Source: an uncultured Collinsella sp.
Lineage (GTDB): Bacteria; Actinomycetota; Coriobacteriia; Coriobacteriales; Coriobacteriaceae
Assembly (NCBI GenBank): GCA_902495155.1
Contig: CABUWD010000115.1
Coordinates: 1 to 6,315 of the forward strand
Reading direction: 5' to 3'
DNA: 6,315 bases
Made by a program: the position numbers and the translations under genes. Every line of letters begins with the position of its first letter. Within the stretch, counting starts at the first letter, position 1. The notes beneath the pieces are model-generated. The model did not search any database. It saw only the letters and a list, made by a program, of their open reading frames with translations, and was not told where the DNA came from. Below are positions 1 to 5,189 of the stretch, piece after piece.

Positions 1-192
1 ATGTGCGGCCACTGCGACGCCACCGTCGAGACGGCGTTGCTCAACGTTGCCGGCGTGGCCGACGCCGACGCCGATCACGAGACCCAGACCGTCCAGGTTG
101 AGTGCGCCGACACCGTGACCGCCGAGCAGCTCGCTGCCGCCATCGAGGGCGCCGGCGAGAAGTTCCACGCCCTGTCCGTGACCGCCGCGTAG
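1..192 (+). CDS. Heavy-metal-associated (HMA) domain protein, CopZ-like, 5' end outside window
   Basis: The 63 visible residues are most of one HMA (ferredoxin-like) domain. HMA proteins bind Cu(I) or a similar soft metal through a CxxC loop and pass it to a P-type ATPase or other target. The visible part begins MCGHC, which matches the end of the usual GMxCxxC loop, with metal ligands Cys2 and Cys5. The ATG at base 1 is therefore probably the motif methionine and not the start codon; roughly ten N-terminal residues should lie upstream. The rest follows the fold: a helix after the loop (ATVETALLNVAGV), a strand (TVQVEC) and the helix AEQLAAAIEGAG. The TAG stop is at 190-192. The csoR-like gene follows after 48 bases on the same strand, which supports a copper-homeostasis operon. 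Either a stand-alone copper chaperone of about 70 residues or the C-terminal HMA domain of a longer ATPase would fit; the window cannot separate them. Confidence 0.85.
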   Translation: MCGHCDATVETALLNVAGVADADADHETQTVQVECADTVTAEQLAAAIEGAGEKFHALSVTAA

Positions 193-240
193 CAGCTACC
201 AGAAGCATTCGACCCCATCGACCAGAAACGAGGACCCGCC

Positions 241-513
241 ATGATGGCAGACCATAAATCGGTGACCCGCATGCTCAAGACGGCACGCGGCCAGATCGAC
301 GGCATCCTACGGATGGTCGAGGAGGACCGTTACTGCGTCGACATCTCCACGCAGCTCATGGCAACACAGGCGCTCCTCGCGCGCATCAACGCCGACGTGC
401 TCAAGGCGCATATCGAGGGCTGCGTGACTTCGGCAATCGAATCGGGCGACGAGGACCTCAAAGCCGCCAAGCTCGCCGAGATCGAACGCGTCGTCGACAA
501 GCTCTCCAAGTAA
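241..513 (+). CDS. csoR: CsoR/RcnR/FrmR-family metal-sensing repressor, CsoR-like
   Basis: This 90-residue all-helical protein has the normal length of the CsoR/RcnR/FrmR (DUF156) family. These repressors bind operator DNA as tetramers and release it when metal (CsoR: Cu(I)) or formaldehyde (FrmR) binds. The family signature is clear: helix 1 carries RMLKTARGQIDGILRMVEE (11-29), followed by RYC, with Cys32, His57 and Cys61 in the Cys-His-Cys pattern of Cu(I)-type CsoR. RcnR instead uses an N-terminal His plus Cys-His-His. The start is ATG 241 (ATG 244 is an equal alternative), with GAGGA at 230-234 six bases before it. It follows the HMA gene by 48 bases and is probably co-transcribed with it, so it likely represses its own copper operon. 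I saw no clear operator in the visible DNA; it would lie upstream of the window. No intrinsic terminator follows, only the palindromic repeat at 524-604, so read-through into the gene at 660 is possible. Confidence 0.92.
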   Translation: MMADHKSVTRMLKTARGQIDGILRMVEEDRYCVDISTQLMATQALLARINADVLKAHIEGCVTSAIESGDEDLKAAKLAEIERVVDKLSK

Positions 514-523
514 TTGGGGCATT

Positions 524-604
524 GGGGACAGACTTCTTTGCACCGTCTTGGTATTCCGGGGACAGGTATGTTTGCACCACATTGGTGCAGATTAACCTGT
601 CCCC
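524..604. repeat. GGGGACAG-bounded REP-like palindrome with an extra half copy
   Basis: The main element is 558-604. GGGGACAGGT (558-567) is exactly complementary to ACCTGTCCCC (595-604). Inside it TGCACCA (573-579) pairs with TGGTGCA (583-589) around a 3-base loop, with a poorly paired 5 x 5 internal loop between the two stems. A half copy sits just before it: GGGGACAG plus TTTGCACC recur at 524-531 and 537-544, exactly 34 bases upstream of their counterparts at 558 and 571. No T-run follows, so it is not a classic terminator. GGGGACAG ends are typical of short palindromic repeats mobilised by Y1/REP-associated tyrosine transposases in other bacteria; no such transposase is in this window. 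The link to that enzyme class is inference. Confidence 0.75.
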
Positions 605-659
605 CTTGCTCTAAATCGGGTATAAAGGCGTGCAGCATATCGAACGAAAGGCAATTTGC

Positions 660-1133
660 ATGAATGACTTTATGAAGGGTCGCAATGGTGCCGATGAACT
701 CACCATCGTGATGGGTTTTGCCGGCATCGTCATCGCGATGATCGGATCGATAGCCCGCATCCAGTGGCTCAGCTGGATCGCCATCGCCGTAATCGTGATT
801 GGCGTGCTGCGCGGCCTGTCCAAAAATATCGACGCACGTCGCAAGGAGAACGAGGCCTTTGTCGCCGCGACTGCAAACGTACCCGGCTTGGGCAAGTTTG
901 TAGCTAGCTTGGGCGGCGGAGCTGCAGCGGCCAGCACCTCACGCGCAGCCGGCACCAGTAAGGAAGACTTTGAGCGTGCCAAGCGCACGGCCAAGAAGAT
1001 GTGGAAGGGGCGCAAGACCACGGCATACCTCAAGTGCCCCAACTGCGGCCAGATGCTCTCCGTCCCCAAGGGCAAGGGCAAGATCCGCGTCACCTGCCCC
1101 AAGTGCCACGCCAAGATGGAGACGCGCTCATAG
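660..1133 (+). CDS. Small membrane protein with two transmembrane helices and a C-terminal zinc ribbon
   Basis: I do not recognise a named family for this 157-residue protein. Two hydrophobic stretches (about 14-32 and 36-53) are separated by only a few residues and form a membrane hairpin. The positive KNIDARRKEN that follows suggests both ends are cytoplasmic. A Gly/Ala/Ser-rich linker (about 75-100) leads to a basic helix (101-119), then to a zinc ribbon with CPNC at 126-129 and CPKC at 146-149, surrounded by Lys/Arg (PKGKGKIR). The basic ribbon could bind nucleic acid or protein near the membrane, but that is inference. ATG 660 is chosen over the in-frame GTG at 630 because GAAAGG (646-651) lies 8 bases before it and the extra ten residues would precede a normal N-terminus. 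TATAAA at 621-626 is a possible -10 box with no convincing -35 partner. An intrinsic terminator follows at 1155-1190, so this is the last gene of the + strand block. Confidence 0.8.
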   Translation: MNDFMKGRNGADELTIVMGFAGIVIAMIGSIARIQWLSWIAIAVIVIGVLRGLSKNIDARRKENEAFVAATANVPGLGKFVASLGGGAAAASTSRAAGTSKEDFERAKRTAKKMWKGRKTTAYLKCPNCGQMLSVPKGKGKIRVTCPKCHAKMETRS

Positions 1134-1154
1134 CCGCCATACCATGGGACAAAT

Positions 1155-1190
1155 AAAAGCCGAGGCCTCGCACTGGGACCTCGGCTTTTT
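1155..1190. terminator. Bidirectional intrinsic terminator between convergent genes
   Basis: AAAAGCCGAGG (1155-1165) pairs perfectly with CCTCGGCTTTT (1179-1189) across a 13-base loop, and a run of five T ends at 1190. Read on the - strand the same stem is followed by TTTTATTT, so it can also stop the amidohydrolase transcript coming from the right. The zinc-ribbon gene ends 21 bases before it on the + strand, and the - strand amidohydrolase gene ends 36 bases beyond it. Confidence 0.92.
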
Positions 1191-1225
1191 CTGATTATGA
1201 CAAAAGGATTGCCCCTTTGTCACAC

Positions 1226-2596
1226 CTATGCCACGCCGTCGCGGGCGAGCTCCTCGGCCAACGCCTCGGCAGGCATGGCCATAATCGCGTCGAGCTCGGC
1301 GTCCACCTCGGGAATACGCTTCACCTTGAGCTTGCGCACCAGATCACCGCGACACATCACGTGCGTCGGTTCACGCAGTGCGCACAGGTCATCGAGCGGG
1401 TTCTTGCGCGTCACCAGGATATCGGCGGCCTTGCCGCACTCGATCGTGCCAGTCTCGCCGCCCAGCCCCAGCAGCTCGGCATTAACCTGCGTGGCTGTAT
1501 GCAGCGCGAAGGCGTTGCTCACGCCGACATACTTGGCAAAATAGGCCACCTCGCGCCACATGTCATACTGCGTCACGAACGGGCAGCTTGAATCCGTGCC
1601 AAGGCCCACCTTAACGCCAGCTTCCAGTGCGGCACGGGCGCTCTCGATGATGCCCGAGCACACGATGTCGCCGTTCTTCTTTTGCGTATCGGTAGAATGG
1701 GTCTTTTCCGGGTCGAGCAATACAAACGGCAGCGCCGGGCTGATAGTGCAGGTCACACTCGGAGCACGCCCCTCGAGCTGCGTGCCCGCGGCGCCACGGT
1801 ACAGCTCCAGAATCTCGGGTGTCAACGGAGCACCGTGTTCAATCGTGTCAACGCCGGCCTCAAGCGCGGCCTTCACGCCCTCGGTACTCTCGACATGGGC
1901 CATAACCGGAAGGCCCATATCGTGCGCCGCCTTGCATGCCGCCGTGGCAACCTCCACCGGCATACGCAGCACGCCCGGCTCGCCCACCTCGGTCGCATCG
2001 AATACGCCGCCCGTTACGAACAGCTTAATGACGTCGGCACCGCGCGCATACAGGTCGTGCACCTGTTCGGCTGCCTCGGCGGGACTGTTTGCCACCTGGG
2101 CGAACAAGCCTGCACCATGGCCGCCCGGCACCGTGACGCCCGTTCCCGGCGCCACCAGGCGAGGACCTTGATACTTGCCGGCGTCGATGGCATTACGAAC
2201 GGCGATGTCGGCAAACAGTGGGTCGCCCGCGCCGCGCACCGTGGTCACGCCGCTTGCCAGTTGTTGTTGGGCGCTGCCCTTAAGAATATGGCGCACGATG
2301 GCGCGCCCCACGGGATTATCGAGCTTCTTCATCAGCGCGCCCGCATCGCCCGCCGAAACCGGCTTGCCCGAACCGCACAGATGCACGTGCATATTGATGA
2401 GACCGGGCATGAGATACGCACCACCCAGGTCGATAACCTCGGCACCCGCGGGCGCCTGCGCCACAGCACTCGGCCCCATCCATGTGATGACACCGCGCTC
2501 AACGGCCACGGCCATATCGGGTTGCGGCTCCATATGCTCCGAACCATCCAGAATGGTCGCATTGATAAACAATGTAGAACGATCAGCAGACGCCAT
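1226..2596 (-). CDS. Metal-dependent amidohydrolase, imidazolonepropionase/prolidase-like
   Basis: The 456-residue product belongs to the amidohydrolase superfamily: a TIM-barrel hydrolase with a small beta domain formed by both ends of the chain. The metal-site residues are visible in order: His70 and His72 in NMHVHL after the PGLIN strand, Lys191 in VIKLFVTGG (the usual carboxylated, metal-bridging lysine), His234 in MAHVES, His254 in IEHG and Asp335 in GTDSS. The C-terminal GTIECGKAADILV is the typical return strand. This arrangement resembles the Xaa-Pro dipeptidase/imidazolonepropionase-like subgroup that cleaves N-acyl or dipeptide substrates; the substrate cannot be read from sequence. 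No signal peptide is seen, so it is probably cytoplasmic. The start is ATG 2594-2596, with AAGGAGGAG six bases upstream. The frame stays open to 2803, but that extension runs through an intergenic palindrome and is unlikely to be coding. TAATAAT on the - strand (2636-2642) is a possible -10 box. A terminator lies just beyond the stop. Confidence 0.9.
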   Translation of the reverse strand: MASADRSTLFINATILDGSEHMEPQPDMAVAVERGVITWMGPSAVAQAPAGAEVIDLGGAYLMPGLINMHVHLCGSGKPVSAGDAGALMKKLDNPVGRAIVRHILKGSAQQQLASGVTTVRGAGDPLFADIAVRNAIDAGKYQGPRLVAPGTGVTVPGGHGAGLFAQVANSPAEAAEQVHDLYARGADVIKLFVTGGVFDATEVGEPGVLRMPVEVATAACKAAHDMGLPVMAHVESTEGVKAALEAGVDTIEHGAPLTPEILELYRGAAGTQLEGRAPSVTCTISPALPFVLLDPEKTHSTDTQKKNGDIVCSGIIESARAALEAGVKVGLGTDSSCPFVTQYDMWREVAYFAKYVGVSNAFALHTATQVNAELLGLGGETGTIECGKAADILVTRKNPLDDLCALREPTHVMCRGDLVRKLKVKRIPEVDAELDAIMAMPAEALAEELARDGVA

Positions 2597-2602
2597 ATCG
2601 AG

Positions 2603-2611
2603 CTCCTCCTT
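2603..2611 (-). promoter_or_regulatory. Strong Shine-Dalgarno site setting the amidohydrolase start
   Basis: AAGGAGGAG on the - strand is a near-perfect match to the 16S rRNA 3' end and ends six bases before ATG 2594-2596. It decides the start over upstream in-frame candidates, including the ATG giving MFKLIVKEE, whose reading frame runs through this site. Confidence 0.85.
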
Positions 2612-2740
2612 CACGATTAACTTGAACATTTGTCCATTATTACCTAGTCCCGCTTGATTGCTGCAGACGCATCGGTTAACGGAGGGAAGAGGGGATGTGG
2701 GGAACGGAATACGTTGCAGTCCCACCCCAGCGACACCAGG

Positions 2741-2805
2741 GAATGTCTCGATCTGTAACAGGTACAGGGTTATTGGACCCCTTGATGTTACAGATCGAGA
2801 CATTC
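2741..2805. repeat. Phased palindromic repeat, copy 1 (downstream of nuclease gene)
   Basis: Arms 2741-2760 and 2786-2805 are perfectly complementary over 20 bases, the best of the five copies. The arm core is GTCTCGATCTGTAAC at 2745-2759, with its inverse at 2787-2801 and 27 bases between the cores. The spacer contains a possible inner stem, GGGT with ACCC. No T-run follows on either strand. It lies between the nuclease stop and the amidohydrolase start, about 145 bases upstream of the latter. Confidence 0.92.
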
Positions 2806-2823
2806 GGTCGACGTTTCACCGGC

Positions 2824-2884
2824 TTGTCTTGATCTGTAACAATTACGAGCTCAAATAACCTCTAAACGTTACAGATTGAGACAA
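2824..2884. repeat. Phased palindromic repeat, copy 2 (downstream of nuclease gene)
   Basis: Arm core GTCTTGATCTGTAAC at 2826-2840, inverse at 2868-2882, with 27 bases between. It starts exactly 81 bases after copy 1. With the flanking TT/AA the arms are 17 bases; the two non-Watson-Crick positions are both G-T on the + strand. The element ends 6 bases before the last base of the nuclease stop codon (TGA, 2891-2893 on the - strand), so it sits directly at the 3' end of that gene. Confidence 0.92.
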
Positions 2885-2890
2885 AACCTC

Positions 2891-3961
2891 TCAGCGCCCA
2901 TACCACTGACGTCTCCACTCCTCAGCCAAATCGGGCCGTCGCGGAATACCCGCCAGCCTCATCTTCTCAACCAGCTTCCCCGGATTCTTGAGCTCATCAA
3001 ACGTAAACCGAAGCACCTTGTGCCCGAGCATTGTCAGATGGGACTCCCGTTGACGTTCTGCCACGAATGGGTCGACCGACTCCCAGCCCTCGCTGTTCTG
3101 CAAGGCATACTTCCCCTTTCCGTCGAGCTCGCCAATCACGCACGTTCCGTCCTCGAACCGCCAAAAATAGTCGACGCGAAACACCTGGCTCGGATCGAGC
3201 GGGTCGCGAAACTCCACCTGCAGCTCCGGAACCGGAAAGCCGTACGCAATAAAGAACGCTCGGAACCGAGACTCGCCGCCGTTTTCGGACAGCCCGTCCG
3301 CATACGACGCGATCACCTGTGCCCTGCGATACCCTCGCCTGCCCTCGCAATCGGCGCGGAGGCGCTCGCACAAATCCCCACGCGATACGCCTTTCGCCCG
3401 CAGTGCAGAATCGGCAATCGCCAACCCGTAGGAGAACGGCGCACGCAGCAAGCAATCCTCCACCGTGCGCCAAAACGACGTCACCCGCACGCCATCAACA
3501 CGCTCGAGCGCGCCCGCCATCTGTGGACGCAACAACCTGCACCCGCTGCTCAACGTCACCGAACAACCCGTCTTAACAAGAAAACGCGGCCCAAGCAGAT
3601 CATTCGGCACCTCCAGACCCCACAAAAGCGCCGCGTCATAGCCCCAAAACGCCCAATCGGGATGAAATTCCGCAAGCCCTCTGATAGTCCTCAGTGCTCG
3701 CTCCGCTGGCGTCAATGCATCCCAATCATGCTGAAAACAGAACAGGTACGGCTCGGGCTCCGCGATATCGTCGGTTACAACATGGCGTCGCAGCCACATG
3801 AGCTCGGTATTGTCATGCGTTGCGAGCAGCGCACCTTGCTTGGCCGTCTCCGTGAGCCGCGCGAGCATCCTATTCCGCGCCAACGTGTTGCGAGTCGCAT
3901 GTTTGTGTTTGAGAACGGTATTAGACACTTTCATCACCACCACGTCAGACAAATGGACCAT
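2891..3961 (-). CDS. Putative nuclease: AbiEi-like N-terminal region plus DUF559/Vsr-like PD-(D/E)XK domain
   Basis: The 356-residue product has the architecture of actinobacterial proteins annotated as AbiEi-family antitoxin domain or DUF559 proteins. An N-terminal helical, winged-helix-like part (about 25-65) is followed by the AbiEi-like middle: LTPAERALRTIRGLAEFHPD (83-102), YDAALLWGLEVP (108-119) and TSFWRTVEDCLLRAP (161-175). The C-terminal part (about 228-325) is a PD-(D/E)XK, Vsr-like fold with GGESRFR (Glu230), RVDYFW (Asp264), GELDGKGKY (Glu278, Asp280, Lys282), and ERQRE leading into LGHKVLRFTFDEL. The acidic residues and lysine expected for metal-dependent cleavage are all present, so it may be active; the target is unknown. 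ATG 3959-3961 is preferred, with GGAGG at 3973-3977 (spacing of 11, rather long). A TTG at 3983-3985 would touch palindrome copy 3, and the ATG at 3932-3934 has no binding site. No AbiEii-type toxin partner is adjacent. Five phased palindromes flank the gene, an unusual context. The nuclease role is inferred from motifs. Confidence 0.8.
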   Translation of the reverse strand: MVHLSDVVVMKVSNTVLKHKHATRNTLARNRMLARLTETAKQGALLATHDNTELMWLRRHVVTDDIAEPEPYLFCFQHDWDALTPAERALRTIRGLAEFHPDWAFWGYDAALLWGLEVPNDLLGPRFLVKTGCSVTLSSGCRLLRPQMAGALERVDGVRVTSFWRTVEDCLLRAPFSYGLAIADSALRAKGVSRGDLCERLRADCEGRRGYRRAQVIASYADGLSENGGESRFRAFFIAYGFPVPELQVEFRDPLDPSQVFRVDYFWRFEDGTCVIGELDGKGKYALQNSEGWESVDPFVAERQRESHLTMLGHKVLRFTFDELKNPGKLVEKMRLAGIPRRPDLAEEWRRQWYGR

Positions 3962-3983
3962 CGCCGCTGTTGCCTCCGCTGGC

Positions 3984-4048
3984 AAATGTCTTGATCTGTA
4001 ACAGGAAGACCGATTTTTGGCCGCTAGATGTTACAGATCGAGATCTTT
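3984..4048. repeat. Phased palindromic repeat, copy 3 (upstream of nuclease gene)
   Basis: Arm core GTCTTGATCTGTAAC at 3988-4002, inverse at 4030-4044, with 27 bases between. Two G-T positions on the + strand interrupt the pairing; AAA (3984-3986) and TTT (4046-4048) extend it outward past one mismatch. The nearer arm lies 26 bases upstream of the nuclease ATG, just beyond its ribosome binding site, so the element falls in the promoter or 5' untranslated region of that gene. Confidence 0.9.
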
Positions 4049-4065
4049 CGACACCGCGTCCAACC

Positions 4066-4129
4066 TTTGTCTCGATCTGTAACAGTTAGACGTTCTCCAG
4101 CCCCCCCAAACGTTACAGATTTAGACAAA
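4066..4129. repeat. Phased palindromic repeat, copy 4 (upstream of nuclease gene)
   Basis: Arm core GTCTCGATCTGTAAC at 4069-4083, inverse at 4112-4126, with 28 bases between, one more than in the other copies. The spacer contains a run of seven C (4101-4107), where slippage could explain the extra base. It starts exactly 81 bases after copy 3. TTT and AAA flank the arms, giving 18-base arms with one G-T and one C-T position. Confidence 0.9.
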
Positions 4130-4146
4130 CCAGCGGCGCCCAAGCG

Positions 4147-4209
4147 TTCGTCTCGATCTGTAACAGGTAGACCGGTTTTTTGTCCCTAAACGTTACAGAT
4201 TGAGACAAA
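4147..4209. repeat. Phased palindromic repeat, copy 5 (upstream of nuclease gene)
   Basis: Arm core GTCTCGATCTGTAAC at 4150-4164, inverse at 4192-4206, with 27 bases between. It starts exactly 81 bases after copy 4. There is one G-T position in the core. It ends 33 bases beyond the stop of the 235-residue gene. No T-run follows on the - strand, so it is a poor intrinsic terminator for that gene. Confidence 0.92.
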
Positions 4210-4242
4210 GTCAGGGGCAGCAGGCGACGCCAGTCACATCCC

Positions 4243-4950
4243 CTACTCCCACTCCTGCTCGTAGATGTTGAGCGACTTTACGTACCGCCCCTGGGCGCCC
4301 ATGATGTCGCGGACCAGACGCAAGAAGAAACTGATGCACGAGGTGTCAAAGCCATCCTGCAGGTCCTCCGGATGCACCGCACCAGGCCCATCGACCGCCG
4401 TGTCACTCAGGCGTGCGATGTCATACAGATAGAGTTGTCCCGCCGTCAGCCAGACATCGTCGACGCAGGCGAGGCGCACCGCAATCGCTCCGTCGCTCCA
4501 ATGCTCCTTTTGCACGATATGCGGGTCGTAGACATCAAAGCGACGGTCGGCGCGCGTGTCCTTCAGCGCGACCATACCAGTCGCAGGATCCTTGTCCAAA
4601 ATGCCAAAGCGCGAGAAATACTGCGTGTCGCGTACCTGCTCGAGCCGCTTGAGCGAGGCAGGCGAAAGCGATGTCGGCGGCTCTTCAACATACAGCTCGA
4701 GCAGCGTCTTGCCATGGCGATAGGGGCGCTCGAAGAGCAGCCAATCGGTAAATGCCATGTTGTAGGCCATGATTTCGTTTTGCGAAGGCTCGGTGTAATA
4801 GCTGAGCCACGGGTCGACAATGATCTCGAACTGTTCGCGCGCCGGCTCCAAAAACTGGAACTTCCGCAGCATCCAAAAATGGGCCATGTCGGCAATATCG
4901 TTGCCGACGGCTTCGGCTAGCTGCGCTCGGTCTAAAGCGTGGTCAGTCAT
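4243..4950 (-). CDS. Uncharacterised 235-residue protein
   Basis: I cannot name a family for this acidic, apparently soluble protein; there is no signal peptide and no convincing membrane helix. The N-terminal half is helical and rich in aromatic residues (HFWMLRKFQFLEP, 24-36; WLSYYTEPSQNE, 48-59), followed by a conserved-looking core, FTDWLLFERPYRHGKTLLELY (67-87). From about 112 to 180 the pattern suggests a small beta domain (FGILDKDPATGMVALKDT, then FDVYDP, then DGAIAVRLACVDDVWLTAGQLYLYD). A helix-rich tail ends in EQEWE. The order of a WLLF-type helix then a beta barrel loosely recalls bacterial proteins that carry SEC-C motifs, but no Cys/His metal cluster is present here, so this is only a hint. 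ATG 4948-4950 has a strong GAGGAGG site five bases upstream, and that site is covered by an inverted repeat (4955-4997). The reading frame is long, uninterrupted and well initiated, so it is very probably real. Confidence 0.8.
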   Translation of the reverse strand: MTDHALDRAQLAEAVGNDIADMAHFWMLRKFQFLEPAREQFEIIVDPWLSYYTEPSQNEIMAYNMAFTDWLLFERPYRHGKTLLELYVEEPPTSLSPASLKRLEQVRDTQYFSRFGILDKDPATGMVALKDTRADRRFDVYDPHIVQKEHWSDGAIAVRLACVDDVWLTAGQLYLYDIARLSDTAVDGPGAVHPEDLQDGFDTSCISFFLRLVRDIMGAQGRYVKSLNIYEQEWE

Positions 4951-4954
4951 GGCA

Positions 4955-4997
4955 TCCTCCTCAAACTGATGGACCTCAATTTGAGCTTACGAGGAGG
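4955..4997 (-). promoter_or_regulatory. Inverted repeat covering the Shine-Dalgarno site of the 235-residue gene
   Basis: On the - strand the leader reads CCTCCTC (4991-4997), GTAAG, CTCAAA (4980-4985), a loop, then TTTGAGGAGG (4956-4965) and, after five bases, ATG. The ribosome binding site GAGGAGG (4956-4962) is complementary to the upstream CCTCCTC, and CTCAAA is complementary to TTTGAG. Either pairing alone, or an inner 6 bp stem plus a 5 bp stem across a 5-base bulge, would hide the site. This could limit translation until the structure opens. Regulation is inferred, and such short complementarity can arise by chance. Confidence 0.45.
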
Positions 4998-5189
4998 GTG
5001 GTCGGCCACGACCAGCGCGGGCAAAATAGGCCTCCGGCTGCAAACCAGATGCTAACCAAACACTTGACGGGATACTTGACCGAATGAGCGCACCGCAAAG
5101 AAACCGCAGGTAGATATAGGCGGCCAGTTCACTCATTTAAGGCAAGCGCCCGCCACCACCACAGAAAGAGCAGAGCAGCACAGTCGCGA

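Noticed and set aside
630..659. GTG 630 as the start of the zinc-ribbon membrane protein
   Set aside because: ATG 660 has a GAAAGG site eight bases upstream, and the candidate -10 TATAAA at 621-626 would leave no leader for a start at 630.
1682..2620. A + strand open frame of 312 codons opposite the amidohydrolase gene
   Set aside because: It is the shadow of a high-GC gene. Its product is Arg/His-rich with no motif, while the - strand frame carries the full set of metal-binding residues.
2751..2763. CTGTAACAG at the inner end of the arms as a LexA-type SOS box
   Set aside because: The E. coli box needs eight bases between CTGT and ACAG, and the Gram-positive type is GAAC-N4-GTTC. The spacing here does not fit, and copy 2 lacks the final G.
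2597..2803. Extending the amidohydrolase by 69 residues to the first possible start
   Set aside because: The extension crosses palindrome copy 1, lacks a hydrophobic or conserved N-terminal pattern, and a strong Shine-Dalgarno site lies just before ATG 2594-2596.
2876..3994. A + strand open frame of 372 codons opposite the nuclease gene, slightly longer than the nuclease frame itself
   Set aside because: Its product is Arg/Pro/His-rich with no family pattern, it starts inside palindrome copy 2 and ends inside copy 3, and no good ribosome binding site was seen. The - strand frame has a recognisable nuclease architecture.
2741..4209. Calling the palindrome clusters a CRISPR array
   Set aside because: The repeats alternate in orientation, the arm is only 15-20 bases, each cluster has two or three units, and no cas gene is present. 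Regular spacing alone is not enough.
2741..4209. Treating the five palindromes as intrinsic terminators
   Set aside because: The stems are AT-balanced and no T-run of useful length follows them on either strand, unlike the clear terminators at 1155-1190 and 5270-5314.
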